Shown: piece by piece, positions 35,049-42,562 of the stretch | Layout of the letters: every line of letters begins with the position of its first letter | How positions within the stretch are numbered: the stretch's first letter is position 1 | Origin: JAUWVG01 sp964633715 | GTDB taxonomy: Bacteria; Acidobacteriota; Aminicenantia; Aminicenantales; Aminicenantaceae | Direction: 5' to 3' | Length of the DNA stretch: 64,000 bases | Assembly (NCBI GenBank): GCA_964633715.1 | Contig: CAZWHQ010000002.1 | Coordinates: forward strand, 68,263 to 132,262 | Notes under the pieces: generated by a model | What the model was told of the DNA's origin: nothing | Seen by the model: only the letters and a program-made list of their open reading frames with translations | Databases searched by the model: none | Program-made: the position numbers and the translations under genes

Positions 35049-36412
35049 TTTCCCACACAAAAGCGGCTGAAGATTTCTTTTAAAATTTCGTCATTTCGGA
35101 TTTCTCCAGTAAGCTCTCCGAGAAGAGACACGCCCCTCCGTATCTCTTCGACGTAAAGCTCTTCAGAGTATCCATCTAGCAAAAGTTTTCTCCCTTGCTT
35201 TAGAGCAGAACAAATGCTTTCCAGCAGCAGTTTCTGTCGGAGGTGGAGGATGACCTCCTCGGATTTACCTGTTGAGGGGACAAATTTCTTTCTCATGAGG
35301 TCCTTGAGAACAGTAATATTTTTCCCTGTCAGCGCTGAAATTTCTAGGGAAGTAAGTTTAGGATGTCCTTTTTTGAAAAGCTCCACATCTGTTTTTTTTT
35401 GGAGATCGGATTTGTTGAACAGGAGGATGATATTTTTTTCTTTGAATTTATAGATCAGGCGCATATCTTCTTTTGTCTGCGCTTTTGATGCATCCAGGAG
35501 AAGCAGAATTCCGTCGGCCTCGAGAGCCAATCTTTTGCCTCTTTTGATCCCCTCTAGTTCAATTGGTTGGTTGGTATTATCCAGGCCTGCCATATCTGTG
35601 AGGGTGAAGACAGAATCCTTGATGTGAATTTTTTCCTGGAGATAATCTCTGGTTGTGCCGGGAAAAGGAGTCACGATGGATCGCTCTCTTTCCAGCAAGG
35701 TATTGAAGAGAGTGGACTTTCCAACATTTGCCCGACCGGCCAGAACTACGGTTAAACCTTCAGCCAACGTTTTCCCCAATTTGTAGCTTTCAGCTAGGCT
35801 CAGGATTGAATGAATGGTCCTGTTTAGAGATTTTGTGATGGATTCTGGAGAGATTTTTAGGTTTTCTTCAGGGAACTCCAGGCTGGCTTCAATTTGACAG
35901 AGCATTTCAATGATTTGCTTCCTCAATGATAAAAGTTTCTGTGAAAGTTGGCCTTCGAGTTGGTGGAAAGAGATTTTTGCCTGTTTCATAGAGTTGGCAT
36001 GGATAATATCATGGACAGCTTCTGCTTGAAGAATATCGATCCTGCCGTTTAAATAGGCGCGAAGAGTGAACTCTCCTGGATCGGAATGTCTAGCTCCGGC
36101 CTTGATTCCGAGGCGTACGACCTCTTCCAAAACTACGGGGCTTCCATGACAGCTGATTTCAATTACATCTTCCCGCGTGTATGTCCGTGGAGACGGGAAA
36201 AAAATTAAGAAGGCCTCCTCGAACATTTCATTTTTGTAAAAATCATAGATATTTCCTAGGTGCGCTTGTCGCGGCAGAAACGTTTGTGTTTTTCTCTTTG
36301 GCCTAAAGATTTGTTTTGCAATGTTTAATGCTTCTGCTCCGCTTAACCGGACAACGCCCAACCCCCCATAGCCAAGAGGAGTAGATATGGCAATGATCGT
36401 ATCTTCTTGCAT
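35045..36412 (-). CDS. mnmE: tRNA modification GTPase MnmE
   Basis: This 455-residue protein begins MQEDTIIAISTPLGYGGLGVVRLSG, with an N-terminal folate-binding domain, a central helical domain, an inserted Ras-like G domain (GRANVGKSTLFN near 225, DMAG, NKSD) and a C-terminal FCVGK tail whose Cys belongs to the active site. It partners MnmG, encoded immediately downstream. Confidence 0.96.
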   Translation of the reverse strand: MQEDTIIAISTPLGYGGLGVVRLSGAEALNIAKQIFRPKRKTQTFLPRQAHLGNIYDFYKNEMFEEAFLIFFPSPRTYTREDVIEISCHGSPVVLEEVVRLGIKAGARHSDPGEFTLRAYLNGRIDILQAEAVHDIIHANSMKQAKISFHQLEGQLSQKLLSLRKQIIEMLCQIEASLEFPEENLKISPESITKSLNRTIHSILSLAESYKLGKTLAEGLTVVLAGRANVGKSTLFNTLLERERSIVTPFPGTTRDYLQEKIHIKDSVFTLTDMAGLDNTNQPIELEGIKRGKRLALEADGILLLLDASKAQTKEDMRLIYKFKEKNIILLFNKSDLQKKTDVELFKKGHPKLTSLEISALTGKNITVLKDLMRKKFVPSTGKSEEVILHLRQKLLLESICSALKQGRKLLLDGYSEELYVEEIRRGVSLLGELTGEIRNDEILKEIFSRFCVGK

Positions 36413-36493
36413 CTCTGCTATTTTAAAGTGAAGGAGCCGCGTAGTAAAGAGTGTTACTTAAGGAAAATAAGGGAGTAAAACAAAGAACGTGTT

Positions 36494-37126
36494 TTACTTC
36501 TTGTCTTCCTGTGAAGTGAGGATGGTCATTTTTTTTAAAAAGCCTTCTCCAATGCTTTCACTTGTAATTCCTGGCATCTGATTGGCTGCAATATGGATGA
36601 TGCGCCGTTCGTAGGGATTCATGAAGTCGAGAGTCTCTGGCCTGCCTGATTCTTGGACACGTCGGGCGACAGCCTGTGCCTGCTCTCTCAAAGCCTGCTC
36701 CTTTTTCTTTCTATAGAAGTCACAGTCTGTTTGGACTTTTTGTGTTGAGATTTTGTTTAAGATGTGTTGGAGAGCCAGGAGGAGGGCTCCATCTTTGTGA
36801 AGAAGAAGAGACTTGTCTGGACCCTCAAAAATAATGTAAAGCATCTCGTTTCTGTTCTGGGAGTGGTAGCGGATATCGATGGGGTATTTTTGGAGAATGT
36901 CATCGAGAAACTTGAGAACCGGAGGTTTGTCAGAGGCCGTTTTTTCCCAAGCCCGGATGACCACTTCCTTGGTCTTGATTCCAAATAGTTTTGTCTTTTC
37001 TGTCACAATCTCATAATTAAATTTTGACCGCTGGAGCTTGAGTGTGTGCTCGGCAAGACTGATGGCGTCTTCCAGGTTTCTTCCCTTAAACTCTTGCTGA
37101 AAATCTTTACTTTCTTCGTTTTCCAT
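36494..37126 (-). CDS. jag: Jag/KhpB-like RNA-binding protein
   Basis: This 210-residue protein has an N-terminal Jag-N domain (about 10-60, GRNLEDAISLAEHTL), a KH-like domain (about 70-140, with a degenerate GxxG: HKDG in LLLHKDGALLLALQ) and a C-terminal R3H domain (about 150-205, NPYERRIIHIAA). It sits after yidC, as in most bacteria, overlapping it by 20 bases. It probably binds RNA and affects envelope gene expression, by analogy with streptococcal KhpB. Confidence 0.9.
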   Translation of the reverse strand: MENEESKDFQQEFKGRNLEDAISLAEHTLKLQRSKFNYEIVTEKTKLFGIKTKEVVIRAWEKTASDKPPVLKFLDDILQKYPIDIRYHSQNRNEMLYIIFEGPDKSLLLHKDGALLLALQHILNKISTQKVQTDCDFYRKKKEQALREQAQAVARRVQESGRPETLDFMNPYERRIIHIAANQMPGITSESIGEGFLKKMTILTSQEDKK

Positions 37127-38747
37127 GAGTTGTACTCTTTTTATTTTGTCGGATTCGATTCATGATGTACTGTTGGCCGATTTGGAGGACATTGTTAGTC
37201 AGCCAGTAGAGGACCAGGCCGCTCGAGAAATTCATAAAGAAAATGGTCATGACTACAGGCATAATGAGCATCATCTTCTGCTGTGATGGATCCGCAGACG
37301 TGGGGGTCATTTTTTGGCTGAGGTACTGTGTGATTCCCATCAATATCGGTGTGACGTAAAAGGGATCCTTAATAGAAAGGTCCGTGATCCAGAAGAGGAA
37401 GGGGCTGTGCCTAAATTCGATGGAGACCATCAACAGCCGGAAAAAACCCCAGAAAATGGGCATCTGAATAAGCATAGGGAGACAACCCCCTGCCGGATTG
37501 ACCTTGTTCTCTTTGTAAAGCTTCATGGTCTCTTCATTCATCTTCCGGCGCTGTTCCGGGTCCTGCTTTGCCTTTTTATACCTGGCCTTAATCGCCTTAA
37601 TTTTGGGCTGAAGTTCCTGCATCTTTGACATGGATTGGGAGCTTTTATATGTGAGCGGGAAAAATATAATTTTCACAAAAAATGTAATGATAATAATGCA
37701 CAAACCCCAGTTTGGGATCGTTTTATGCACAGCCTTCATGGCACGCAAAAGAATTTCGGAAATCACCCCAAACAATCCAAAACGAACAACTCCCTTGGCG
37801 TCTCCCCCCAGCGCTACAAGACGATCATATTCCTTGGGGCCGATATATGCTTTTTGCGCATGATTCACAGAGAGGAAGTAATAGGGGGATGCCTCGTAAT
37901 CTTCTTTGATTAAGATTGCGCTGGAGTTCTGTGGAGTGACAAAAAACATTGCAGCAAAATACTGATCGACGTAGGCGGCCCAGCTGACAAAGTTAAAGGC
38001 ACTGGTTTCAGGGTTGTATTTCCTCGTGTCCAGATGAGTGACCCGTCCGGCAGATGAGAGAGCAATACCACTTGAGACGCCAATCCTGTTTTTCTGAGAT
38101 GCAAGAGAGGGATTTCCAAGTCCAGGGCCCCAAACAAGCCGGGGATCGATGGGGGTGCCGTTTTTCCAGGCGTTTATCTGCAGGTCGAAAAGGTAGGTCC
38201 CATCAATGAAGGTGAAAAGCTTTTCGACTCTGGTTCCGTTTTCCTGAGAATATTCAAAACGTATCTCTCCCTCTTGTCCGTCACGCAGTCGAAGTTCTGG
38301 CTTTGAGACTGAATAGAGAGCTGTGTTGACGAGATTATCAAATTCTGGATCATCTGTACTTAAAATGAATGGGAACCGATTTATTGCGGCTGAGCGGCCT
38401 GAGATAAGTTCTAACGGTTTCCCTTCCTCATCAAAATGTTCTTTTAGCCTCCAGCTTTTGAGCACTCCACCCTTGTTGCTCCACACCGCTTTAAAAAGGG
38501 ATGTCTCAATAACAATTTGCTGCTCTCTAGTCTCGGTGGTGGGGTCGAAATCCACTGGTGCCGGGGGCTCTGTTTCTTTGGGAGTAGGTTTTTGTTCTGG
38601 AAGGATTTTCTGCACGGGCTGTTGGACGGGTTCCGTTGAGCTCTCTGGAGTCTGTTCTGGTGGTGGAATTTTTTTAACAAAGACGGCCTGCCAGACAAAA
38701 AGTACGACAAATGACAGGACGATAGCCAGTAATAATTTTTTTTCCAT
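37107..38747 (-). CDS. yidC: Membrane protein insertase YidC
   Basis: This 546-residue protein is the full Gram-negative type: an N-terminal membrane helix (about 5-22), a proline-rich linker, a large periplasmic P1 domain (about 65-340) and the conserved insertase core with GGCLPMLIQMPIFWGFFRLL. The basic C-terminal tail would contact the ribosome. It inserts inner-membrane proteins alone or with Sec. Sits in the conserved rnpA-yidD-yidC order. Confidence 0.96.
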   Translation of the reverse strand: MEKKLLLAIVLSFVVLFVWQAVFVKKIPPPEQTPESSTEPVQQPVQKILPEQKPTPKETEPPAPVDFDPTTETREQQIVIETSLFKAVWSNKGGVLKSWRLKEHFDEEGKPLELISGRSAAINRFPFILSTDDPEFDNLVNTALYSVSKPELRLRDGQEGEIRFEYSQENGTRVEKLFTFIDGTYLFDLQINAWKNGTPIDPRLVWGPGLGNPSLASQKNRIGVSSGIALSSAGRVTHLDTRKYNPETSAFNFVSWAAYVDQYFAAMFFVTPQNSSAILIKEDYEASPYYFLSVNHAQKAYIGPKEYDRLVALGGDAKGVVRFGLFGVISEILLRAMKAVHKTIPNWGLCIIIITFFVKIIFFPLTYKSSQSMSKMQELQPKIKAIKARYKKAKQDPEQRRKMNEETMKLYKENKVNPAGGCLPMLIQMPIFWGFFRLLMVSIEFRHSPFLFWITDLSIKDPFYVTPILMGITQYLSQKMTPTSADPSQQKMMLIMPVVMTIFFMNFSSGLVLYWLTNNVLQIGQQYIMNRIRQNKKSTTHGKRRK

Positions 38748-38757
38748 GTGTTATCCT

Positions 38758-38967
38758 TTAGGGAACATGATCGACTCCACCGGAATGGAAGGGGTGGCAT
38801 TTGAGGAGCCTTTTTGTTCCGAGCAAAATTCCTTTGAAAAGACCAAACTTTTGGATGGCTTCGTGCGTGTATTCTGAACAGGTGGGATAGAACCGGCAGT
38901 TTTTGCCCAGCAATGGGGAAATCAGAATCTTATATCCTTTGATAAGGGCCAATGCAATCTTTTTCAT
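38758..38967 (-). CDS. yidD: Membrane protein insertion efficiency factor YidD
   Basis: This 69-residue protein has the whole family motif: LIKGYKILISPLLGKNCRFYP, TCSEYTHEAI and a C-terminal HPFHSGGVDHVP. YidD is a small amphipathic protein on the inner face of the membrane that aids YidC. It overlaps rnpA by four bases. Confidence 0.95.
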   Translation of the reverse strand: MKKIALALIKGYKILISPLLGKNCRFYPTCSEYTHEAIQKFGLFKGILLGTKRLLKCHPFHSGGVDHVP

Positions 38968-39323
38968 GAAATCACTTTTTGTGTTTTGGGAAGGAATTTA
39001 ATGGCCTCGATGAACTCCTTCTGAACTTCACTCCAGGCTATGTTTCCGATGTGTTTCTCGGTGATGATCACCAAATCAAACGATCCCTGGAGCAAGTTTT
39101 TATTCGTTCTGAATAAGGCTCTAAACCTTCTTTTTATCCTGTTTCGGACCACGGCGTTGCCAATTTTTTTACTTGCGACAACTGCCATCCTGGAATAATA
39201 CAGATTATTGGAAAGATAGATAAGGGTGAATCCTGTCCCTCGATAACGTGAACCTTTTCTGTATATATGTAAAAAATCTTTCCTTTTTCTGAACCTCTCG
39301 TGAGGTCTAAGGGTTTCCTTCAT
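38964..39323 (-). CDS. rnpA: Ribonuclease P protein component
   Basis: This 119-residue basic protein has the RnpA core: LRPHERFRKRKDFLHIY at the N-terminus and the RNR motif in NAVVRNRIKRRFRALF (near 65). It binds RNase P RNA for 5' tRNA maturation. It starts one base into the rpmH stop (TAATG) and overlaps yidD. Confidence 0.95.
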   Translation of the reverse strand: MKETLRPHERFRKRKDFLHIYRKGSRYRGTGFTLIYLSNNLYYSRMAVVASKKIGNAVVRNRIKRRFRALFRTNKNLLQGSFDLVIITEKHIGNIAWSEVQKEFIEAIKFLPKTQKVIS

Positions 39324-39457
39324 TAACCGGCAAGTCTTTTTCTTCCTTTTTGTCTTCGACTGTTTATAATCTTTTGACCGCCCTTAGTTCTCATGCGGAC
39401 GAGGAATCCATGGTTTTTTTTTCGTTTTCTCTTGTTTGGTTGAAATGTTCTTTTCAT
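39323..39457 (-). CDS. rpmH: Ribosomal protein L34
   Basis: This 44-residue protein starts at ATG 39457 (MKRTFQPNKRKRKKNHGFL), behind AAGAGA. The frame is open further upstream but those codons precede the ribosome site and overlap the promoter. The motif HGFLVRMRTKGG and the KGRKRLAG-like tail are standard. It leads the long minus-strand block. Confidence 0.96.
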   Translation of the reverse strand: MKRTFQPNKRKRKKNHGFLVRMRTKGGQKIINSRRQKGRKRLAG

Positions 39458-39488
39458 CGTTCTCTTTTTTTGTTCGTGTGAATTTAGT

Positions 39489-39517
39489 ATGTTAATAAAC
39501 CTGCTCACCTCTGTCAA
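39489..39517 (-). promoter_or_regulatory. rpmH operon promoter
   Basis: On the minus strand a perfect TTGACA (39517-39512) and TAACAT (39494-39489) are spaced by 17 bp. Transcription would start near 39482 and give a leader of about 25 bases before rpmH. Confidence 0.6.
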
Positions 39518-39594
39518 GTTTATAAAGGTCTTTTTTTTCATATCAGACTTAAACCATAGGTTTTATAGTGTTAGCTTATCTCTCGGAGTAGGTG

Positions 39595-39626
39595 TGGATT
39601 AGAGTTGACAATGGATTAGAGTTGAC
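39595..39626 (+). repeat. 17-bp tandem direct repeat carrying two -35 boxes
   Basis: TGGATTAGAGTTGAC occurs at 39595-39609 and again at 39612-39626. Each ends in TTGAC, so the -35 region of the carD promoter is duplicated. Only the second copy is correctly spaced to the TATAAT. Confidence 0.75.
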
Positions 39627-39650
39627 TCGCGTTATATTAATAGATATAAT
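39622..39650 (+). promoter_or_regulatory. Consensus sigma70 promoter of carD
   Basis: TTGACT (39622-39627) and TATAAT (39645-39650) are separated by exactly 17 bp. The carD ATG begins nine bases after the -10, and no Shine-Dalgarno lies between them, so the mRNA should be leaderless or nearly so. Confidence 0.8.
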
Positions 39651-39659
39651 ATTTTCGGT

Positions 39660-40178
39660 ATGGTTTCGTTCAAGATTGGGGATACGATAGTTTATCCTAA
39701 CCAGGGTTTAGGGCTCATAGAGGATATCCAGAAAGAAAAATACTACGGGGAAGAATTCATCATCTATCATGTCAGGATTCTTTCTAATGACACACTTGTT
39801 CTCGTCCCGTTTTCGAATGCTGAGGAAATTGGCATTCGGAAGCCCATTCCGCAAAAATCTGTAGAGAAGATTTATAAGTTTATGGGAAATGGTGGAGTCG
39901 ATATCTCGATGAATTGGAAAGGCAGGTACAAGGAACATGTCAACCTTATGAAATCTGGCCTCCTTCTTGATCTTGCCCTTGTATTAAAAAGTCTGTTCTA
40001 TTTGGATTTGATTAAACCGCTTTCTTTCCGTGAAAAAAAGATGATGGAAAAAGCCAAAGGGCTTCTGGTGTCCGAGATATCTGAAGTGAACGCCTGCTCC
40101 AATGTGGAGGTTGAAAAGAGAATATTAGACACACTCTCTGAATGCTTCAAAGATGTCACTCCTCGTGTTGAGCCCTGA
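39660..40178 (+). CDS. carD: CarD/CdnL-family transcription regulator
   Basis: This 172-residue protein has an N-terminal CarD/TRCF-type RNA-polymerase-interacting domain (about 1-60, FKIGDTIVYPNQGLGLIEDI) and an alpha-helical C-terminal DNA-binding domain (about 75-165). It stabilises open complexes at rRNA and other promoters in bacteria that have it. The start fits the family exactly (MVSFKIGD). It has its own strong promoter, divergent from rpmH. Confidence 0.93.
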   Translation: MVSFKIGDTIVYPNQGLGLIEDIQKEKYYGEEFIIYHVRILSNDTLVLVPFSNAEEIGIRKPIPQKSVEKIYKFMGNGGVDISMNWKGRYKEHVNLMKSGLLLDLALVLKSLFYLDLIKPLSFREKKMMEKAKGLLVSEISEVNACSNVEVEKRILDTLSECFKDVTPRVEP

Positions 40179-40187
40179 TTTATAGAT

Positions 40188-40367
40188 ATGCTGTTCCCTG
40201 CCCTTCGTTTTGTCCTGCCTCTGAAGATTTCAGATTTTGGATATCGTGTCCAGGGCGGTACTCCGGGTGAATCAACGCCTATCCCTCTCTATTATAGATG
40301 CAGGTTTGGATTCCACGATGGCCAAACATTACATCAGTCGTATTCTGATCTCCATTACGGTCGATAA
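40188..40367 (+). CDS. Possible 59-residue ORF between carD and smpB
   Basis: An uninterrupted frame from ATG 40188 to TAA 40367 fills almost all of the carD-smpB gap, and its stop lies against the AAGGAG of smpB. The peptide begins MLFPALRFVLPL and has a Gly/Tyr-rich second half. No ribosome-binding site and no known domain. It may be chance or a gene remnant. Confidence 0.25.
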   Translation: MLFPALRFVLPLKISDFGYRVQGGTPGESTPIPLYYRCRFGFHDGQTLHQSYSDLHYGR

Positions 40368-40381
40368 GGAGACGTCTTCCT

Positions 40382-40831
40382 ATGAGAGTTATTGCAAAGA
40401 ATAAAAAAGCTTTTTTTAACTACGATCATATTGAAACGATTGAAGCGGGAATCTCCTTACTTGGAAGCGAAGTGAAATCTATCCGCAAAGGGAGTATCAG
40501 CTTGAAGGAAAGTTATGCCGAAATAAAAAACGGTGAAGTTTTCCTCGTTAACTGTTTTGTCAGCCCGTATGATCCTGCCAATGTTTTCAATCATGATCCT
40601 CTCCGGGAAAAAAAGCTCCTGTTGCATAAACGTGAGATCAAACGTTTGATCGGCAAAATTAAAGAAAAGGGATTGACACTCATCCCTGTGAAAGTCCTGC
40701 TCCATGATAGGGGAAAGGTCAAGGTAGAAATCGCTTTGGCCAAGGGAAAAAGAGTCTATCAAAAAAGAGAGACGATCCGTCAGAGAGATCGAGATCGGGA
40801 GATGAAGGCAGAATTAAAGCGATACCGATAG
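40382..40831 (+). CDS. smpB: SsrA-binding protein SmpB
   Basis: This 149-residue protein has the SmpB OB-fold core: NKKAFFNYDHIETIEAGISL, LGSEVKSIRKG and the basic C-terminal tail ending RDREMKAELKRYR. It delivers tmRNA to stalled ribosomes. AAGGAG lies ten bases before the ATG. Its last 18 bases overlap the convergent pdxA end. No tmRNA gene was recognised nearby. Confidence 0.96.
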   Translation: MRVIAKNKKAFFNYDHIETIEAGISLLGSEVKSIRKGSISLKESYAEIKNGEVFLVNCFVSPYDPANVFNHDPLREKKLLLHKREIKRLIGKIKEKGLTLIPVKVLLHDRGKVKVEIALAKGKRVYQKRETIRQRDRDREMKAELKRYR

Positions 40832-41794
40832 CGTGTTGGCAAGTTTAATGGCTTCAACCATACTTTTTGGATTGGCCTTCATTTTTCCAGCAATGTCGAA
40901 AGCTGTGCCGTGATCCGGGGATGTGCGGACAAAGGGCAGGCCCAGGCTGACATTAACTCCATCTTCAAAAGATTTCAATTTAAAGGGAATGAGGCCTTGG
41001 TCATGGTAGAGGGCAATCACGATGGTTCGGGCTTGCTTCTCGGCCATTCGGAAGACGACATCCGGGGGAAAAGGCCCCTGAATATCGATCCCTTTCTCCT
41101 GGGCATCCTTTATTGCAGGAGCGATTTCATTATCCTCTTCTGAGCCCATCAGGCCATGTTCCCCGGCGTGCGGGTTCAATCCAGCAACGAGAAATTTAAA
41201 TCTGTCACCTTTCTGGGCGACAAGGCTGTCGAAAAGCCTGAGGAAGTAGTGAAAGAGCGCATTCCTCTCTATCCTTTCGAGTGCTTTCTGCAGGGAGATG
41301 TGATGGGAGAAGAGCGCCACCTTTAATCGTTTAGACCAAAAACACATGATAACCTTGGGATAGAATTGGCTGAGGTATTCTGTATGTCCTGGCCAATGGA
41401 TGTCCGCCAAAGACCAAGCCTGCTTTGAAATGGGAGCAGTCACCAATGCGTGTATATGGCCTTCCCTGGCCAAATTGACGGCCTCCTCGAAATAACGAAA
41501 AGATAAAAAACCACTTTCCTTCTGGGGAAAGCCAATTTTGAGAGATTGAGGGACTGTATCTATGTCAACAAGAGATATTCTCTTTTCAGATGAATCGGAA
41601 ATTTTTTGAATGGGTTCAATTTTCAGGAAAATATTCAGTGCCTTCATCTCTCTATGGATTGTGGCATAAGAGCCGAAGAGAACATAATGGGCTTTTGGAA
41701 GAGTTCGAGATGAATAGAGTGCTTTTAGGGTAATTTCGGGTCCGATTCCTACCGGATCCCCTAGGGATATTCCGATTTTTGGAAGGGAAGCTAT
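40814..41794 (-). CDS. pdxA: 4-hydroxythreonine-4-phosphate dehydrogenase, non-canonical start
   Basis: PdxA oxidises 4-phosphohydroxy-threonine in pyridoxal phosphate synthesis. From the first ATG (41647) the protein would lack the essential N-terminus, yet the same frame continues upstream without a stop and encodes LPKIGISLGDPVGIGPEI, the conserved PdxA beginning. The only in-frame stop before it is at about 41834, and no ATG, GTG, TTG or CTG lies between. An ATA at 41794-41792, overlapping the hfq stop as ATAG, gives 326 residues, the normal length. The metal ligands (PGHTEY, HAGEHG, ALYHDQGLIPFK) are present. The exact start codon is an inference; ATC or ATT in the same stretch are alternatives. 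Confidence 0.85.
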   Translation of the reverse strand: MASLPKIGISLGDPVGIGPEITLKALYSSRTLPKAHYVLFGSYATIHREMKALNIFLKIEPIQKISDSSEKRISLVDIDTVPQSLKIGFPQKESGFLSFRYFEEAVNLAREGHIHALVTAPISKQAWSLADIHWPGHTEYLSQFYPKVIMCFWSKRLKVALFSHHISLQKALERIERNALFHYFLRLFDSLVAQKGDRFKFLVAGLNPHAGEHGLMGSEEDNEIAPAIKDAQEKGIDIQGPFPPDVVFRMAEKQARTIVIALYHDQGLIPFKLKSFEDGVNVSLGLPFVRTSPDHGTAFDIAGKMKANPKSMVEAIKLANTLSVSL

Positions 41795-42138
41795 TCCTTT
41801 TTTTCCGTAGATTTTGGCCGTCCTTTTTTTTCAGCAACGTCCATCTCTGAATCTTCAAGCTTATAGATGTACTTGATGCTTCTTTTATATATCAATAGAT
41901 TGGGTGCATCGATACGGTTGAGTTTAATGCAGTTTCTGTCATACCATTCGATAACTCCATCAATGGTTTCTCCGTCTACAAAGACAATACGGACGTGTGT
42001 TTTTTTGTTCATCTGCTTGAGATAGTAGTAGTTTTCGGCATAGGTCTCGGACGGTGGATGAGGTTTCTTTTTCACTGGTTCACGACTCATTTTTTCTTTA
42101 TATTCATTGAGATTTGGCCGTATTAGTTTCCTGTTCAT
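41791..42138 (-). CDS. hfq: Hfq-like RNA chaperone with extended ends
   Basis: The ATG at 42138 is chosen for the GGAGA eight bases upstream; the upstream in-frame start at 42204 lacks one. The protein is about 115 residues. Residues 35-90 match the Sm fold of Hfq: KKTHVRIVFVDGETIDGVIEWYDRNC for Sm1 and LIYKRSIKYIYK for Sm2 (the YKH motif is YKR here). The N-terminal ~35 and C-terminal ~20 residues are basic or charged and unlike E. coli Hfq. It is followed directly by pdxA. Confidence 0.82.
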   Translation of the reverse strand: MNRKLIRPNLNEYKEKMSREPVKKKPHPPSETYAENYYYLKQMNKKTHVRIVFVDGETIDGVIEWYDRNCIKLNRIDAPNLLIYKRSIKYIYKLEDSEMDVAEKKGRPKSTEKKE

Positions 42139-42562
42139 AATGTTTTCTCCAAACTGAAAAATTGTGCGGGAGATTGAGTCTTTCTGTGATTCCAATTTTA
42201 CCAAACTTCACATTAAAAAGCAACTTTTCCCCCTTTCCTTTCACCTCTTCTGGATTTTAAATATGAGGGCTTTATATCCGGATATTCTGCATTTAAGATG
42301 ATGAAATTGTGGAGTTTGTAGAATAAACAGATATGTTGGGTATGATGATGCAATTAAGCTTGGAGCCAGTTAAGAAGGTTACAATGGATTGAAATGGCGA
42401 ACTTTTATTGACATGATCCAAAAAAAACTCGAATTTCTTTCATTTTTTCTGCAAAAAAAATGAAGTATTCACAATTATAGCACTTTGCGACTTAAAAAGC
42501 GCCTATAATCTATCGATTTCCTAGAGATTTATTCAATGAAGACAATCTTGGATAGACCCTCT
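42139..42562. other. Intergenic stretch between hfq and the SGNH hydrolase gene
   Basis: About 420 bases, AT-rich. It contains the hfq leader and promoter, and a perfect 12-bp palindrome ATATCCGGATAT at 42274-42285 that may be an operator. No other gene or terminator hairpin was recognised. Confidence 0.5.
42195..42223 (-). promoter_or_regulatory. hfq promoter
   Basis: TTGCTT (42223-42218) and TAAAAT (42200-42195) are separated by 17 bp on the minus strand, giving a leader of about 50 bases before hfq. Confidence 0.5.

Noticed and set aside
39594..39602. TGTGGATTA as a DnaA box
   Set aside because: One mismatch to the consensus and no cluster of boxes nearby; not enough to call an origin.
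40310..40325. GGTTTGGATTCC resembling a tRNA T-arm
   Set aside because: No matching acceptor stem, D-arm or anticodon arm can be built around it.
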